The position numbers were made by a program, and so were the translations under genes. This document shows positions 1 to 8,175 of a DNA stretch of 64,000 bases, in pieces. This DNA comes from Kaistia defluvii (lineage in GTDB: Bacteria > Pseudomonadota > Alphaproteobacteria > Rhizobiales > Kaistiaceae): assembly GCF_040548815.1 (NCBI RefSeq), contig NZ_JBEPSM010000001.1, positions 1,178,001 to 1,242,000 of the forward strand, written 5' to 3'. How positions within the stretch are numbered: position 1 is the first letter of the stretch; each line of letters starts with the position of its first letter. The notes under the pieces are model-generated. The model ran no database searches. It was given only the letters and a program-made list of their open reading frames with translations, and had not been told where the DNA came from.

Positions 1-189
1 GTCGCTCTCCAGCGCGGCGACCGCGACCGGCCACGCAGCATGGCACCCGAAATCGTGATCGCCCCGACCTGGCTTCTGCGCTATTCTGCCGCAGAGCGTA
101 TCGAGGCGCTGCGGAGCCTGCGATCGACCTTGGTCTTTGGCGGCGTGCCGGTTGCTCGATTTTGGGGGGCAGAGCAGGAGAACACGCTC

Positions 190-1008
190 ATGGCCGCGCA
201 AATGAGTGACTATTCCACCCGGTGGCATCTGATCACCGGCTCTACCTCGCCCGAAACCGCGATGCCTGTCGTCCGCAGGATTACGGTAGACGACCTCTGG
301 GACGCCCTGCGGCTCGGCTGGGAAGACTTTGCCGCCATGCCGACCCACGCCATCTTCCTGGTCGTGATCTACCCCATCGTTGGCCTGCTGATCGGTCGCG
401 CCGTCTTTGGCGCCGATATTCTCCCCCTGCTGTTTCCGCTCATGGCCGGCTTCGCCCTGCTCGGGCCTTTCGCGGCGCTCGGCCTCTACGAATTGTCCCG
501 CCGCCGCGAACAGGGCCTGGACGTGTCGCTGCCAAAGATCCTGGAAGCGCGCCATTCGCCGTCGATCGGCGCGATCCTGATGCTCGGCATCGGGCTTGGA
601 GTGGTGTTCTTCGTCTGGATCGCCGTTGCCAACGCGATCTACATCGCGAATTTCGGCTACACGCCGGCAGCCTCGATGCCGGATTTCCTGCACCGCGTGC
701 TGACGACCCGGGCCGGCTGGACGCTCATTCTCGTCGGCAACGGCGTCGGCTTCCTGTTCGCCTTGATGGTGCTCACCGTCAGCGTCGTCTCGTTCCCGTT
801 GCTGCTCGATCGCGATGTCGGCCTCGCCCCGGCGATCCTGACCTCGATCCGCGCCGTTCTGGCCAATCCGGGTGTCATGGCGCTCTGGGGCCTGATCGTC
901 GCCGTCTCCCTGGCGATCGGTTCGATCCCGCTATTCTTCGGCCTGGCGGTCGTCATGCCGGTACTGGGTCACGCGACCTGGCATCTCTATCGCAAGGTCG
1001 TCGTCTAG
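190..1008 (+). CDS. DUF2189 family integral membrane protein
   Basis: Predicted inner-membrane protein of 272 residues. A hydrophilic N-terminus of about 50 residues is followed by five or six hydrophobic segments (near residues 55-75, 80-100, 127-150, 175-198, 222-252). The stretch GPFAALGLYELSRRREQG and the C-terminal PVLGHATWHLYRK resemble the conserved core of the DUF2189 family, whose biochemical role is unknown. I chose ATG 190 because AGGAG lies at 176-180, nine bases upstream. An in-frame ATG at 40 would add 50 residues that do not look like this family. The gene stands alone: its left neighbour is outside the window and the next gene converges on it. Confidence 0.8.
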   Translation: MAAQMSDYSTRWHLITGSTSPETAMPVVRRITVDDLWDALRLGWEDFAAMPTHAIFLVVIYPIVGLLIGRAVFGADILPLLFPLMAGFALLGPFAALGLYELSRRREQGLDVSLPKILEARHSPSIGAILMLGIGLGVVFFVWIAVANAIYIANFGYTPAASMPDFLHRVLTTRAGWTLILVGNGVGFLFALMVLTVSVVSFPLLLDRDVGLAPAILTSIRAVLANPGVMALWGLIVAVSLAIGSIPLFFGLAVVMPVLGHATWHLYRKVVV

Positions 1009-1126
1009 AGCGACTGAGACGGAAAAGCGTGACTCGCGTGGAAGGGATCATTCCCTTCAAGGCAGCGTGAGCTGACCGGCCCGTCTGAGCGAATAGGCCA
1101 TCCGGGTCCCGGACGGCCATGACCAA

Positions 1127-1156
1127 CCGATGCGGCGCTGCGGAACGCCGCATCGG
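1127..1156. repeat. Perfect 11-bp stem-loop between convergent genes
   Basis: CCGATGCGGCG (1127-1137) pairs perfectly with CGCCGCATCGG (1146-1156) around an 8-base loop. A second, imperfect hairpin (GGCC..TCCGG/CCGGA..GGCC, about 1096-1119) and a short GAAGGGA/TTCCCTTC hairpin near 1051-1068 precede it. They lie between the converging DUF2189 gene and the next gene. There is no T-tract on either strand, so this is not a standard intrinsic terminator. It may act as a bidirectional RNA 3'-end stabiliser; this is inferred from position only. Confidence 0.5.
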
Positions 1157-1188
1157 ACGCGGCGGATGGGCACCCGGCTGACGCTCCC

Positions 1189-1776
1189 TCAGCCGCGCCG
1201 CCCGCCTTCGCGCTTCCAGACGTCCAGCGGCTTGATATCCGGCGGCTCGGCATTGGCCCGCACCCAGCTATCCACCACCCAACGCCGGCCGCTCGCCTTC
1301 TCGATGATGGTCGCCGTATTGTGCGGATAGCGGCCGTCGATCAGGAAGCCCCGATTGGCCGGCCGGCCCGCCTTGTGATGGCGGAGCCAGCCATGGCGGT
1401 CGAGCAATTCCAGCAGCGTCGTGGTGTTCACCGTCTCGTCGACACAGTCGATCTCGGATAGCGGCGTGAACAGCTCATACGTATCCTTGGCGCCGTCCTT
1501 TGACGTGCCCGTCGCGGCGCCCGCCTTGCGCTCATACCACTGGTCGGCGCGCGAGATCGCGGCCCGCTCGGCGGCGGGGCTGGCCTTGCCGCCATCCAAA
1601 ATGCGTTTCAGGGCCAGGAGATCGCCGCTCGAGAAGATCACTGGAGAACGCATCTTGCAGCCATAGCCATGGCAGTAGCGAATCTTGACCTGAGCAAGCG
1701 ACTCCGCCGCCGCGTGCCCGGCCCACGCCAGGACCAGCAGGGCCGCCAGGGTCCCGGGCACTCGTTTCAGTGGCAT
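1189..1776 (-). CDS. Secreted protein with a Cys/His/Asp arrangement, function unknown
   Basis: 195 residues with a signal peptide (positively charged start, hydrophobic core about residues 8-20, cleavage near HAAA-ES at 24/25), so exported to the periplasm. Residues C35 and C40 could form a small disulfide loop. The motif DCVDETVNTTT (C111), followed by PHNTATI (H152) and RRWVVDSW (D169), has the order and spacing of a Cys-His-Asp triad as in the transglutaminase/papain-like cysteine peptidase fold. The fold assignment is my inference from these motifs. I do not recognise a named family. It is divergent from the DUF1127 gene. Confidence 0.7.
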   Translation of the reverse strand: MPLKRVPGTLAALLVLAWAGHAAAESLAQVKIRYCHGYGCKMRSPVIFSSGDLLALKRILDGGKASPAAERAAISRADQWYERKAGAATGTSKDGAKDTYELFTPLSEIDCVDETVNTTTLLELLDRHGWLRHHKAGRPANRGFLIDGRYPHNTATIIEKASGRRWVVDSWVRANAEPPDIKPLDVWKREGGRRG

Positions 1777-2044
1777 GCGATTTCCCCACGCGGCTGGCCT
1801 CGCGGCGTCAGCGATTCCCGAGATCGGGCTTCATCGTGTCCGGCGCTGCCTCTTTAGGCAATATTGCAGCGCAACATTTAGTCACTATCGCCTGTTGCTC
1901 TGCATCATCCGCAGCGCAGCCATGCGCATTTTCGCAGTGCTCGTTTCGAAAGCCCTCCCCTATATTCGGATCAACAAGAGCGGCGGCGACGCAGACGACA
2001 TCCTCCGCTTCTTCAATTGTCCGATCGTCCGAAGGAAAAAGACC

Positions 2045-2197
2045 GTGGCTACGAACATCCTCGCTTCCTACAAGAACTGGCGCAAGTACCGCGAGACCTA
2101 CAGCGAGTTGATGCGCCTGACGTCCCGCGAGCTCAATGACCTTGGAATCAATCGCGGCGACATCACGCAGATTGCCAAGCAGTCGGCCGGTTACTAA
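2045..2197 (+). CDS. Small DUF1127 protein (CcaF1/YjiS-like)
   Basis: A 50-residue basic protein starting with GTG, with AAGGA at 2032-2036, eight bases upstream. The body ([22 protein letters not shown] then [10 protein letters not shown]) is a clear DUF1127 domain, with the usual W-R-x-Y-R-E-T and L-G-I-x-R-G-D-I signatures. In Rhodobacter sphaeroides the DUF1127 protein CcaF1 binds RNA, affects sRNA maturation and RNA turnover, and is co-transcribed with the CcsR sRNAs. The same arrangement is seen here: three CUCCUCCC hairpins start 20 bases after the stop codon. The frame stays open upstream to 1775 by chance; nothing supports the longer protein. A CTATAT hexamer at 1960-1965 is a possible -10; no convincing -35 was seen. 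Confidence 0.85.
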   Translation: MATNILASYKNWRKYRETYSELMRLTSRELNDLGINRGDITQIAKQSAGY

Positions 2198-2216
2198 ACC
2201 GATACAGAATTCGCGC

Positions 2217-2331
2217 GGGAACAAACCTCCTCCCTTGTTCCCTGCGATGCGGCGCTAGCGAACCTCCTCCCTCGCGATGCGCCTTTCAAAGAAACGCCCG
2301 TCGACCTCCTCCCCGACGGGCGTTTTCTTTT
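2217..2331 (+). ncRNA. Three-hairpin CUCCUCCC sRNA array (CcsR/Cuckoo type)
   Basis: Three stem-loops in tandem carry the identical 10-base loop ACCTCCTCCC on unrelated stems. Hairpin 1: GGGAACAA 2217-2224, loop 2225-2234, TTGTTCCC 2235-2242. Hairpin 2: GGCGC 2251-2255, GCGA 2258-2261, loop 2262-2271, TCGC 2272-2275, GCGCC 2279-2283. Hairpin 3: AAACGCCCGTCG 2292-2303, loop 2304-2313, CGACGGGCGTTT 2314-2325, then TTTTCTTTT. The loops contain ACCTCCT, the 16S rRNA anti-Shine-Dalgarno sequence, so they could pair with ribosome binding sites or sequester a protein. CUCCUCCC-loop RNAs next to DUF1127 genes are known in alphaproteobacteria as CcsR or Cuckoo RNAs. They are probably processed from the DUF1127 transcript. 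Confidence 0.85.
2292..2331 (+). terminator. Rho-independent terminator (third CUCCUCCC hairpin)
   Basis: A 12-bp perfect stem (2292-2303 with 2314-2325) is followed by TTTTCTTTT. It ends the DUF1127-sRNA transcript and doubles as the third hairpin of the array, because its loop is the same ACCTCCTCCC. Confidence 0.9.
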
Positions 2332-2394
2332 GTCCGGACCGAACTGCGAACTGCGCGGTTGTCCGAACGGCTCCGGCGCAATAATCTCCGCGCC

Positions 2395-3804
2395 ATGAAA
2401 ACAGATCCCATTCACATCATCGGCGGCGGTTTGGCCGGCTCCGAAGCCGCCTGGCAGATCGTCAATCGCGGCATTCCCGTCGTCCTGCACGAGATGCGCC
2501 CGGTCCGCGAGACGGACGCCCACAAGACGGACGGCCTGGCTGAGCTCGTCTGCTCCAACTCCTTCCGCTCCGACGACGCCGAGACCAATGCGGTCGGCCT
2601 GCTGCACGCGGAAATGCGGATGGCGAATTCGCTCATCATGCGCATGGGCGACGCCAACCAGGTGCCGGCCGGCGGCGCGCTCGCCGTCGACCGCGAAGGC
2701 TTCTCCCAGGCCGTCACCAAGGCGCTGGAAGACCATCCCCTCGTCACCATCGACCGCAACGAGATCGCCGGCCTGCCGCCGGCCGAGTGGGATAGCGTCA
2801 TTGTCGCCACAGGACCCCTCACCTCGCCGGACCTGTCGGAAGCGATCCGGGGCCTCACCGGCGCCGATGAACTCGCCTTCTTCGACGCCATCGCGCCGAT
2901 CGTCTATTTCGACTCGATCAACATGGACATCGCCTGGTTCCAGTCGCGCTACGACAAGGTCGGGCCGGGCGGCAATGGCGCCGACTACATCAACTGCCCG
3001 ATGGACGAGGCGCAGTACAACGCCTTCCTCGATGCGCTGATCGCCGGCGACAAGGCCGACTTCAAGGACTGGGAGGCCTCGACGCCCTATTTCGACGGCT
3101 GCCTGCCGATCGAGATCATGGCCGAACGCGGCCGCGAGACGCTGCGCTTCGGCCCGATGAAGCCCGTCGGCCTCACCAACCCGCGCAACCCCACCGTCAA
3201 GGCGCACGCCATCGTCCAGTTGCGCCAGGACAATGCGCTCGGCACGCTCTACAACATGGTCGGCTTCCAGACGAAGCTGAAGTATGGCGCGCAGACCGAC
3301 GTGCTGCGGATGATCCCAGGCCTCGAGAACGCGCAGTTCGCGCGCCTCGGCGGCCTGCATCGCAACACCTTCCTCAACTCGCCCAAGCTGCTCGATCCAC
3401 TGCTCCGCCTGAAGGCACAGCCGCGCCTGCGCTTCGCCGGCCAGATCACCGGCTGCGAGGGCTATGTCGAATCGGCGTCGATTGGCCTGCTCGCCGGACG
3501 CTTCGCCGCCGCCGAGCGTCTCGGCGAAACGCCGGTCACGCCGCCTGTCACCACGGCCTTCGGCGCCCTGCTCGGCCACATCACCGGTGGCCATCTCGTC
3601 GACGATGCAGCCGGCAGCCGCTCCTTCCAGCCGATGAACGTCAATTTCGGCCTGTTCCCGCCGATCGAGATCCCGAAGGAGCCGGGCGTGAAGCTGCGCG
3701 GCACCGACAAGACCGTCGCCAAGAAGAAGGCGCTGACGGCCCGTGCCCGCGCCGACGCCTCTGCCTGGCTGGGCGGCCAGACCTCGGTCGCCGCCGCCGA
3801 ATAG
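2395..3804 (+). CDS. trmFO: Methylenetetrahydrofolate-tRNA-(uracil-5-)-methyltransferase TrmFO
   Basis: FAD- and folate-dependent enzyme that makes 5-methyluridine at position 54 in the tRNA T-loop, using methylenetetrahydrofolate as carbon donor. The 469-residue length fits the family. The N-terminal FAD-binding [11 protein letters not shown] (residues 10-20), ELVCSNSF with C53 and [10 protein letters not shown] with C201 match the two functional cysteines known for TrmFO. ATG 2395 was preferred over the in-frame TTG at 2359 because the protein then starts directly before the first beta strand ([12 protein letters not shown]). A GC-rich hairpin (CCGGCGCG/CGCGCCGG, about 3819-3849) follows the stop but lacks a T-tract. 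Confidence 0.95.
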   Translation: MKTDPIHIIGGGLAGSEAAWQIVNRGIPVVLHEMRPVRETDAHKTDGLAELVCSNSFRSDDAETNAVGLLHAEMRMANSLIMRMGDANQVPAGGALAVDREGFSQAVTKALEDHPLVTIDRNEIAGLPPAEWDSVIVATGPLTSPDLSEAIRGLTGADELAFFDAIAPIVYFDSINMDIAWFQSRYDKVGPGGNGADYINCPMDEAQYNAFLDALIAGDKADFKDWEASTPYFDGCLPIEIMAERGRETLRFGPMKPVGLTNPRNPTVKAHAIVQLRQDNALGTLYNMVGFQTKLKYGAQTDVLRMIPGLENAQFARLGGLHRNTFLNSPKLLDPLLRLKAQPRLRFAGQITGCEGYVESASIGLLAGRFAAAERLGETPVTPPVTTAFGALLGHITGGHLVDDAAGSRSFQPMNVNFGLFPPIEIPKEPGVKLRGTDKTVAKKKALTARARADASAWLGGQTSVAAAE

Positions 3805-3939
3805 CCGGCAAGACTCCAGCCGGCGCGCTTGGCATTGCCGAACGCGCCGGCCTTCCGTACAGTAATCGTCGAAGCCTGTTGAAATGCCCAGTCTGAGAAT
3901 TCGCATGCGCTAGAACCGCCGCAAGGGGGAAAGCCAGAC

Positions 3940-3975
3940 ATGCAGTCCGATGTGCATTGCAGGGCCCGCCCATGA
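3940..3975 (+). CDS. 11-codon micro-ORF overlapping the radical SAM gene start
   Basis: ATG 3940 follows AAGGGGGA (3923-3930) with a nine-base spacer, the best ribosome binding site in the region, and encodes MQSDVHCRARP. Its stop TGA (3973-3975) overlaps the ATG of the radical SAM gene (3972-3974) in an ATGA junction. The main gene has no good Shine-Dalgarno of its own. The simplest reading is a coupling micro-ORF that delivers ribosomes to the next start. No protein-level evidence is possible at this size. Confidence 0.4.
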   Translation: MQSDVHCRARP

Positions 3976-5726
3976 AGCGGCCCTTTCTTCTGCTGCTGAT
4001 CAAGCCGTCGCATTACGACGACGATGGTTATGTGATCCGCTGGTACCGGTCATCGATCCCCTCCAACTCGCTGGCAAGCCTCTACGGCCTTGCCGCGGAT
4101 TGCGAGGCCCGGCAAGTGTTGGGCGAGGACGTGACCATCGACATCCGCGCCATCGACGAGACCAACACGCGGGTACGCATCGACCAGGTGATCGAGGAAT
4201 TCCGCCGCCACGGCAATTTCGGGCTGGTCGGCCTGGTCGGCGTCCAGTCGAACCAATATCCGCGCGCCCTCGACCTAGCGCGTCCGCTGCGCGCGGCTGG
4301 CATTCCGGTCGCCATGGGCGGGTTTCATGTTTCCGGCTGCCTCGCCATGCTGCCGGATTTGCATGTCGACCTGCAGCAGGCGCTGGACATCGGCGTCAGC
4401 CTGTTCGCCGGCGAGGCCGAGGACCGGCTCGACCGCGTGCTGCTCGACGCGGCCGGCGGCACGCTGCAGCCGCTTTACAACTACATGAAGGATCTGCCGA
4501 GCGTCGAAGGCACGCCGCCGCCCTTCCTGCCGGCCGGCTATGTCGCGCGGACGCTGGGCGGCAACACCAGCTTCGATGCCGGGCGCGGCTGTCCGTTCCA
4601 GTGCTCGTTCTGCACCATCATCAACGTGCAGGGCCGCAAATCCCGCCGCCGGTCGCCGGACGACGTGGAGAAGCTGATCCGCGAGAACCTCGCCCAGGGC
4701 ATTCACAACTACTTCATCACCGACGACAATTTCGCCCGAAACCGGGATTGGGAAATCATCCTCGACCGCATCATTGCGTTGCGTGAGAAGGAAGGCATGC
4801 GGATTGGCTTGATGATCCAGGTCGACACGCTCTGCCACAAGATCCCGAACTTCATCGAGAAGTGCAAACGGGCCGGCGTCAGCCGCGTCTTCATCGGGCT
4901 GGAAAACATCAACCCCGACAACCTGATGGCCGCCAAGAAGCGCCAGAACAAGATCACCGAATATCGCCGCATGCTGCTCGACTGGAAGCACCAGGGCATC
5001 ATCACCTATGCCGGCTACATCCTCGGCTTTCCCAACGATACGCCCGAGAGCATCCGCCGCGACATCGGCATCATCCAGCGCGAACTGCCGCTTGATATCC
5101 TGGAGTTCTTCTTCCTGACGCCGCTGCCTGGCTCCGAGGACCACCAGACCCTGCACCGCAAGGGCGTGGCGATGGACGCGGACCTGAACAAATACGACCT
5201 CGAACATGCCGTCACCGGCCATGAGCGCATGTCGCAGCAGGAATGGGAAGGCATCTATCGCGACGCCTGGCGGCTGTTCTATTCGCCCGAGCACATGCTG
5301 ACGATCCTGCGCCGCGCGGCCGCGACCGGCGTCCGCACAACCAGCATCATGAAGCTGCTGATGTGGTTCTCGACCTCCGTCGACGTCGAGCATGTCCACC
5401 CGCTTCAGGGCGGCGTCATCCGCTTCAAGGACCGGCTCGACCGGCGCCCCGGCCTGCCCGTCGAACCGGTCTGGCGTTTCTATCCGCGCCACGCGATCGA
5501 GACGGTGCGCAAGAGCGCCCGACTGCTCTGGCTGCTCGGCAAGCTCGAATGGCGGCGCCGGCGCATCGAGGCCGACCCGGACAAGGCCAGCTATATGGAC
5601 GCGGCCCTGATGCCGGTCGTCGATGACGAGACCGAGACGCTGGAAATCTTCAACCAGAACGAAGCCGCCCGAGGCGCCGTCCGCCACGCCCACAACATCG
5701 ACGTGCTGACGCACGGCGCGGCTTGA
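3972..5726 (+). CDS. Cobalamin-binding-domain radical SAM protein, substrate unknown
   Basis: 584 residues. The N-terminal ~170 residues have the Rossmann-like layout of a B12-binding domain (VGLVGVQSNQYPRALDLAR, then GIPVAMGGFHVSG, then LFAGEAEDRL). The radical SAM domain follows, with the [4Fe-4S] motif C207-x3-C211-x2-C214 in GRGCPFQCSFC and the TDDNFARN and GLENINPDNL segments typical of the B12-dependent class. The C-terminal 150 residues are basic and unassigned. The classical B12 DxHxxG motif is not obvious, so cobalamin binding is inferred from domain layout. ATG 3972 (MKRPFLLLLIKPS) is likely coupled to the micro-ORF upstream. Hopanoid enzymes of this class (HpnJ, HpnP) were considered, but no hopanoid genes are nearby. 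Confidence 0.85.
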   Translation: MKRPFLLLLIKPSHYDDDGYVIRWYRSSIPSNSLASLYGLAADCEARQVLGEDVTIDIRAIDETNTRVRIDQVIEEFRRHGNFGLVGLVGVQSNQYPRALDLARPLRAAGIPVAMGGFHVSGCLAMLPDLHVDLQQALDIGVSLFAGEAEDRLDRVLLDAAGGTLQPLYNYMKDLPSVEGTPPPFLPAGYVARTLGGNTSFDAGRGCPFQCSFCTIINVQGRKSRRRSPDDVEKLIRENLAQGIHNYFITDDNFARNRDWEIILDRIIALREKEGMRIGLMIQVDTLCHKIPNFIEKCKRAGVSRVFIGLENINPDNLMAAKKRQNKITEYRRMLLDWKHQGIITYAGYILGFPNDTPESIRRDIGIIQRELPLDILEFFFLTPLPGSEDHQTLHRKGVAMDADLNKYDLEHAVTGHERMSQQEWEGIYRDAWRLFYSPEHMLTILRRAAATGVRTTSIMKLLMWFSTSVDVEHVHPLQGGVIRFKDRLDRRPGLPVEPVWRFYPRHAIETVRKSARLLWLLGKLEWRRRRIEADPDKASYMDAALMPVVDDETETLEIFNQNEAARGAVRHAHNIDVLTHGAA

Positions 5727-5789
5727 GGGGCGCGATAGCGAACCCTTCCTCGCAGCAAGAAAGACGGCCTGCCGGTCTCCCATCTCCAT

Positions 5790-5903
5790 CATCCTGAGGT
5801 GCTTCGCGCAGAGAAGCCTCGAAGGACGCACCGCCTAAGGGCCAATCTCGATGCCGCGCCATTCTGCGTGCTTCGAGACGGCCCTGCGGGCCTCCTCAGC
5901 ATG
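5790..5903. repeat. Inverted pair of a rhizobial-type dispersed palindromic repeat
   Basis: Two arms of about 38 bases face each other: 5790-5828 (CATCCTGAGG..GCCTCGAAGGACG) and 5867-5903 (CGTGCTTCGAGACGG..CCTCCTCAGCATG). The second is an imperfect reverse complement of the first. The CATCCTGAGG/GCTTCGAGACGGCCC vocabulary matches the common intergenic palindromes of rhizobial genomes. It sits between the convergent radical SAM and phytoene-synthase-like genes, within a 227-base gap that holds no gene. Confidence 0.7.
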
Positions 5904-5953
5904 TTGAAGATGGTACCAACACGAAGGTCTCTGTGGGAGGCTGAGGTCGCCCC

Positions 5954-6796
5954 CTAAAACTCGCCCCGGCGCGCGGCGCGCCAGAGCCACCATTGGCGCT
6001 TCCATTGCGGCGGATCGATCGTCATCAGGAAGGGATCGTATCCGGGCCGGTCCATCAGCCGGAGCATCGGCTCGACGAGCGCGACCGGCTGGAACGCGGG
6101 CAGCGCGATGCGATCGGCATGCGCAAGTGCGGCCCGACCGGCATCGAGATGCCGCCGCGCGGTCTCGCGCAGGTCGGCGAGCAGGGCAAGCAGTTCCGGC
6201 GTCGTGCGGCCCGCGAAGATATCTTCCGCCCTGACCCCGTGCCGCTCCATGAGATCGGCGGGGAGGAAGAGTTGCTGGCGGCGGGCGTGAAACGGCAGCG
6301 CGCGCATTAGCCCGGTGAGCGCCTGCGCCACGCCGGCATGGCCAGCCGCATCCGCCGTATGCGGATCCTCGCCGCCCGCAAGAATGAGCGCTGCCAGCTG
6401 GATCAGCACGGAAACCGTCTCGCCGGCATAGCCTTCGAGATCGCCCAGCGTCGGCATCGGATCATTGTAGAGATCGAAGATATGCGCCTCGATCAGATTG
6501 TCGAAGGCGGCGCGCGGCAGGTGGTGCAGGCCGATCGTCTCGAGCAGGGCGGCTGCGACCGGGTGGCCGGCGACCTCGCCCCTCGCCTCGCCCGACAGCA
6601 CGTCGCGCCACCATTGCAAGCGGATCTCGCCCGGCATGGGATCGCTGACCAGGTCGCGGACCCGCACGATCTCGAGATTGAAGGCATGAAGCGCAAAGAG
6701 ATATCGCCGCTTCGCCTCGGGCGCGAACAGATCGGCGAGGAACCGATCACGGTCATGCGCGCGCACTTCATCGGCGCAAAGGGCGAAGACGTCCAT
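5954..6796 (-). CDS. Phytoene/squalene synthase-fold protein, NDUFAF6-like
   Basis: 280 residues, all-helical isoprenoid-synthase type (DRFLADLFAPEAKRRYLFAL, NLEIVRVRDLVSDPMPGEIRLQWWRDVL). It belongs to the phytoene/squalene synthase superfamily, but the two aspartate-rich diphosphate-binding DxxxD motifs expected of a real synthase are not clear. The conserved RLQWWRD segment is the form seen in the mitochondrial complex I assembly factor NDUFAF6 and its alphaproteobacterial relatives. No carotenoid or hopanoid genes are adjacent. Its neighbour 13 bases away is an NDUFAF3-like protein, which supports an assembly role rather than terpenoid synthesis; that is inference. It is the last gene of the leftward yajC-secD-secF run. 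Confidence 0.8.
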   Translation of the reverse strand: MDVFALCADEVRAHDRDRFLADLFAPEAKRRYLFALHAFNLEIVRVRDLVSDPMPGEIRLQWWRDVLSGEARGEVAGHPVAAALLETIGLHHLPRAAFDNLIEAHIFDLYNDPMPTLGDLEGYAGETVSVLIQLAALILAGGEDPHTADAAGHAGVAQALTGLMRALPFHARRQQLFLPADLMERHGVRAEDIFAGRTTPELLALLADLRETARRHLDAGRAALAHADRIALPAFQPVALVEPMLRLMDRPGYDPFLMTIDPPQWKRQWWLWRAARRGEF

Positions 6797-6809
6797 GGAA
6801 CGAAACCAA

Positions 6810-7208
6810 TCAGATGGCGACGAGCGCCGCCGCGACAGGGCGGCCCTCGGCGAGCAGGATGTTGTAGGTGCGGACGGCCGGGCCGGTCGCCATCACCTCT
6901 AGACCGATCCCGCTATCGCGGAGCTGCTGCCGCAGTTCTCTCGGCACCGCCCCGATGTCACGGCCGCAACCGATCACCAGCAGGGCGACATCCGCCGCCT
7001 CGGCGAACACGTCCGCCAGCGTCTCGGCCGTGATCTCCGCCACGCTGCCGACCGGCCATCCATAGATACCGCTCGGCAGGCAGAGAAGCGAGCCCGGATG
7101 CGACATCTCGGCGAAGCGGAATACCCCTTCGCCGTAGACATCGATCGGAGCCTGACCAGGAAAATGCTGGTCACGCAGCGACACGGACGGTCGCGTGAAG
7201 AGCGCCAT
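6810..7208 (-). CDS. Mth938-domain protein, NDUFAF3-like
   Basis: 132 residues with the compact Mth938 (DUF498) fold. Diagnostic segments are YGEGVFRF, LLVIGCGRDIG and the C-terminal TGPAVRTYNILLAEGRPVAAAL. Human NDUFAF3, an assembly factor of respiratory complex I, is the mitochondrial member, and linkage to secDF in alphaproteobacteria has been noted for this family. Here it lies 6 bases after secF, so it is almost certainly co-transcribed with it. The direct biochemical activity is unknown. Confidence 0.85.
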   Translation of the reverse strand: MALFTRPSVSLRDQHFPGQAPIDVYGEGVFRFAEMSHPGSLLCLPSGIYGWPVGSVAEITAETLADVFAEAADVALLVIGCGRDIGAVPRELRQQLRDSGIGLEVMATGPAVRTYNILLAEGRPVAAALVAI

Positions 7209-7214
7209 CGAGGC

Positions 7215-8153
7215 TCAGGCCTTTCCGGCCGCCTCCACGTCTTCCTTCTTCGACATCTGATCCGAGCGCAGGCCGAAATAGATCAGGATCGGCGCAGCCA
7301 CGCAGACCGACGAGAAGATGGCAGCCAGCACGCCGAAGATCATGGCCAGCGTGAACGCCTGGATGACCTCGCCGCCGAAGATATAGAGCGAGAACAGCGC
7401 GATCAGCGTGGTCACCGTCGTAATCACCGTACGGCCGAGCATGTCGTTGATGGCGCGGTCGATCAGATCGCCGAGCGGGATCTTCTTGTACTTGCGCAGC
7501 GTCTCTCGAATTCGGTCATAGACCACGACCGTATCGTTGAGCGAATAGCCGATCGTCGTCAGGATCGCGGCCAGCGAGGTGAGATTGAACTCATGCTGCG
7601 TGACGACATAGAAGCCGAAGGTCATGACCACGACGTTGGCGGCCGAAATGATCGAGCCGGCAGCGAACTGCCATTCGAACCGGAACCAGACGTAGATGGC
7701 GATCGCCGCGAAGGTGACGAGCATGGCGAGCGCGCCCTTGGACGCCAGTTCGCCAGATACGCGCGGTCCCACGATCTCGGTGCGGCGGAACTCCGCCTGA
7801 TCGACGAGCGCCGTGCGGATCTTGCCGATTGCCGCCTGCTGGGCCTCCTCGCCGCCGTCCTGCTGGCCCATGCGGATAAGGATCGAATTGTCAGCGCCAA
7901 TGGTCTGAACCTGGACGTCGCCGAGGCCGAGGCCGTTCAACGTCGAACGCAGCTTGCCGAGATCCGGCTTGGCGTCCTTGGTCTGAATCTCGATGACGGT
8001 GCCGCCGAGGAAGTCGATGCCGTAGTTGGGACCGACGGTAAAGAACAGGATCACCGACATGATCGACAGGAAAGCGGCAAGCGGAAACGTCCACTTCCGC
8101 ATCCGCATGAAGGGGATCTTGGTGTTGTCGGGTACGATGCGAAGATGAGCCAT
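7215..8153 (-). CDS. secF: Protein translocase subunit SecF
   Basis: 312 residues, RND-type inner-membrane protein that works with SecD and YajC to drive late steps of Sec export using the proton gradient. N-terminal TM helix then GPNYGIDFLGGTVIEIQ, a periplasmic loop, and the conserved YSLNDTVVVYDRIRE in the TM4-5 region. I start at ATG 8153 (MAHLRIVPDNTKIPF). The frame is open to 8222, but that extension overlaps the end of secD and is Arg-rich. Gap to secD is 22 bases. Confidence 0.95.
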   Translation of the reverse strand: MAHLRIVPDNTKIPFMRMRKWTFPLAAFLSIMSVILFFTVGPNYGIDFLGGTVIEIQTKDAKPDLGKLRSTLNGLGLGDVQVQTIGADNSILIRMGQQDGGEEAQQAAIGKIRTALVDQAEFRRTEIVGPRVSGELASKGALAMLVTFAAIAIYVWFRFEWQFAAGSIISAANVVVMTFGFYVVTQHEFNLTSLAAILTTIGYSLNDTVVVYDRIRETLRKYKKIPLGDLIDRAINDMLGRTVITTVTTLIALFSLYIFGGEVIQAFTLAMIFGVLAAIFSSVCVAAPILIYFGLRSDQMSKKEDVEAAGKA

Positions 8154-8175
8154 GGGTTTCTGTCCTCGCTTCGAT

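Noticed and set aside
40..189. Extended N-terminus for the DUF2189 gene
   Set aside because: No ribosome binding site at 40, while AGGAG precedes ATG 190, and the extra 50 residues do not fit the family.
1775..2044. 140-residue version of the DUF1127 protein
   Set aside because: DUF1127 proteins are about 45-70 residues; the extension is not conserved in character, and a GTG with a good Shine-Dalgarno lies at the domain start.
2194..3906. 570-codon open frame antisense to trmFO
   Set aside because: GC-rich third positions of trmFO keep the opposite frame open; it is Arg/Gly/Val-rich, has no domain and covers the CUCCUCCC array.
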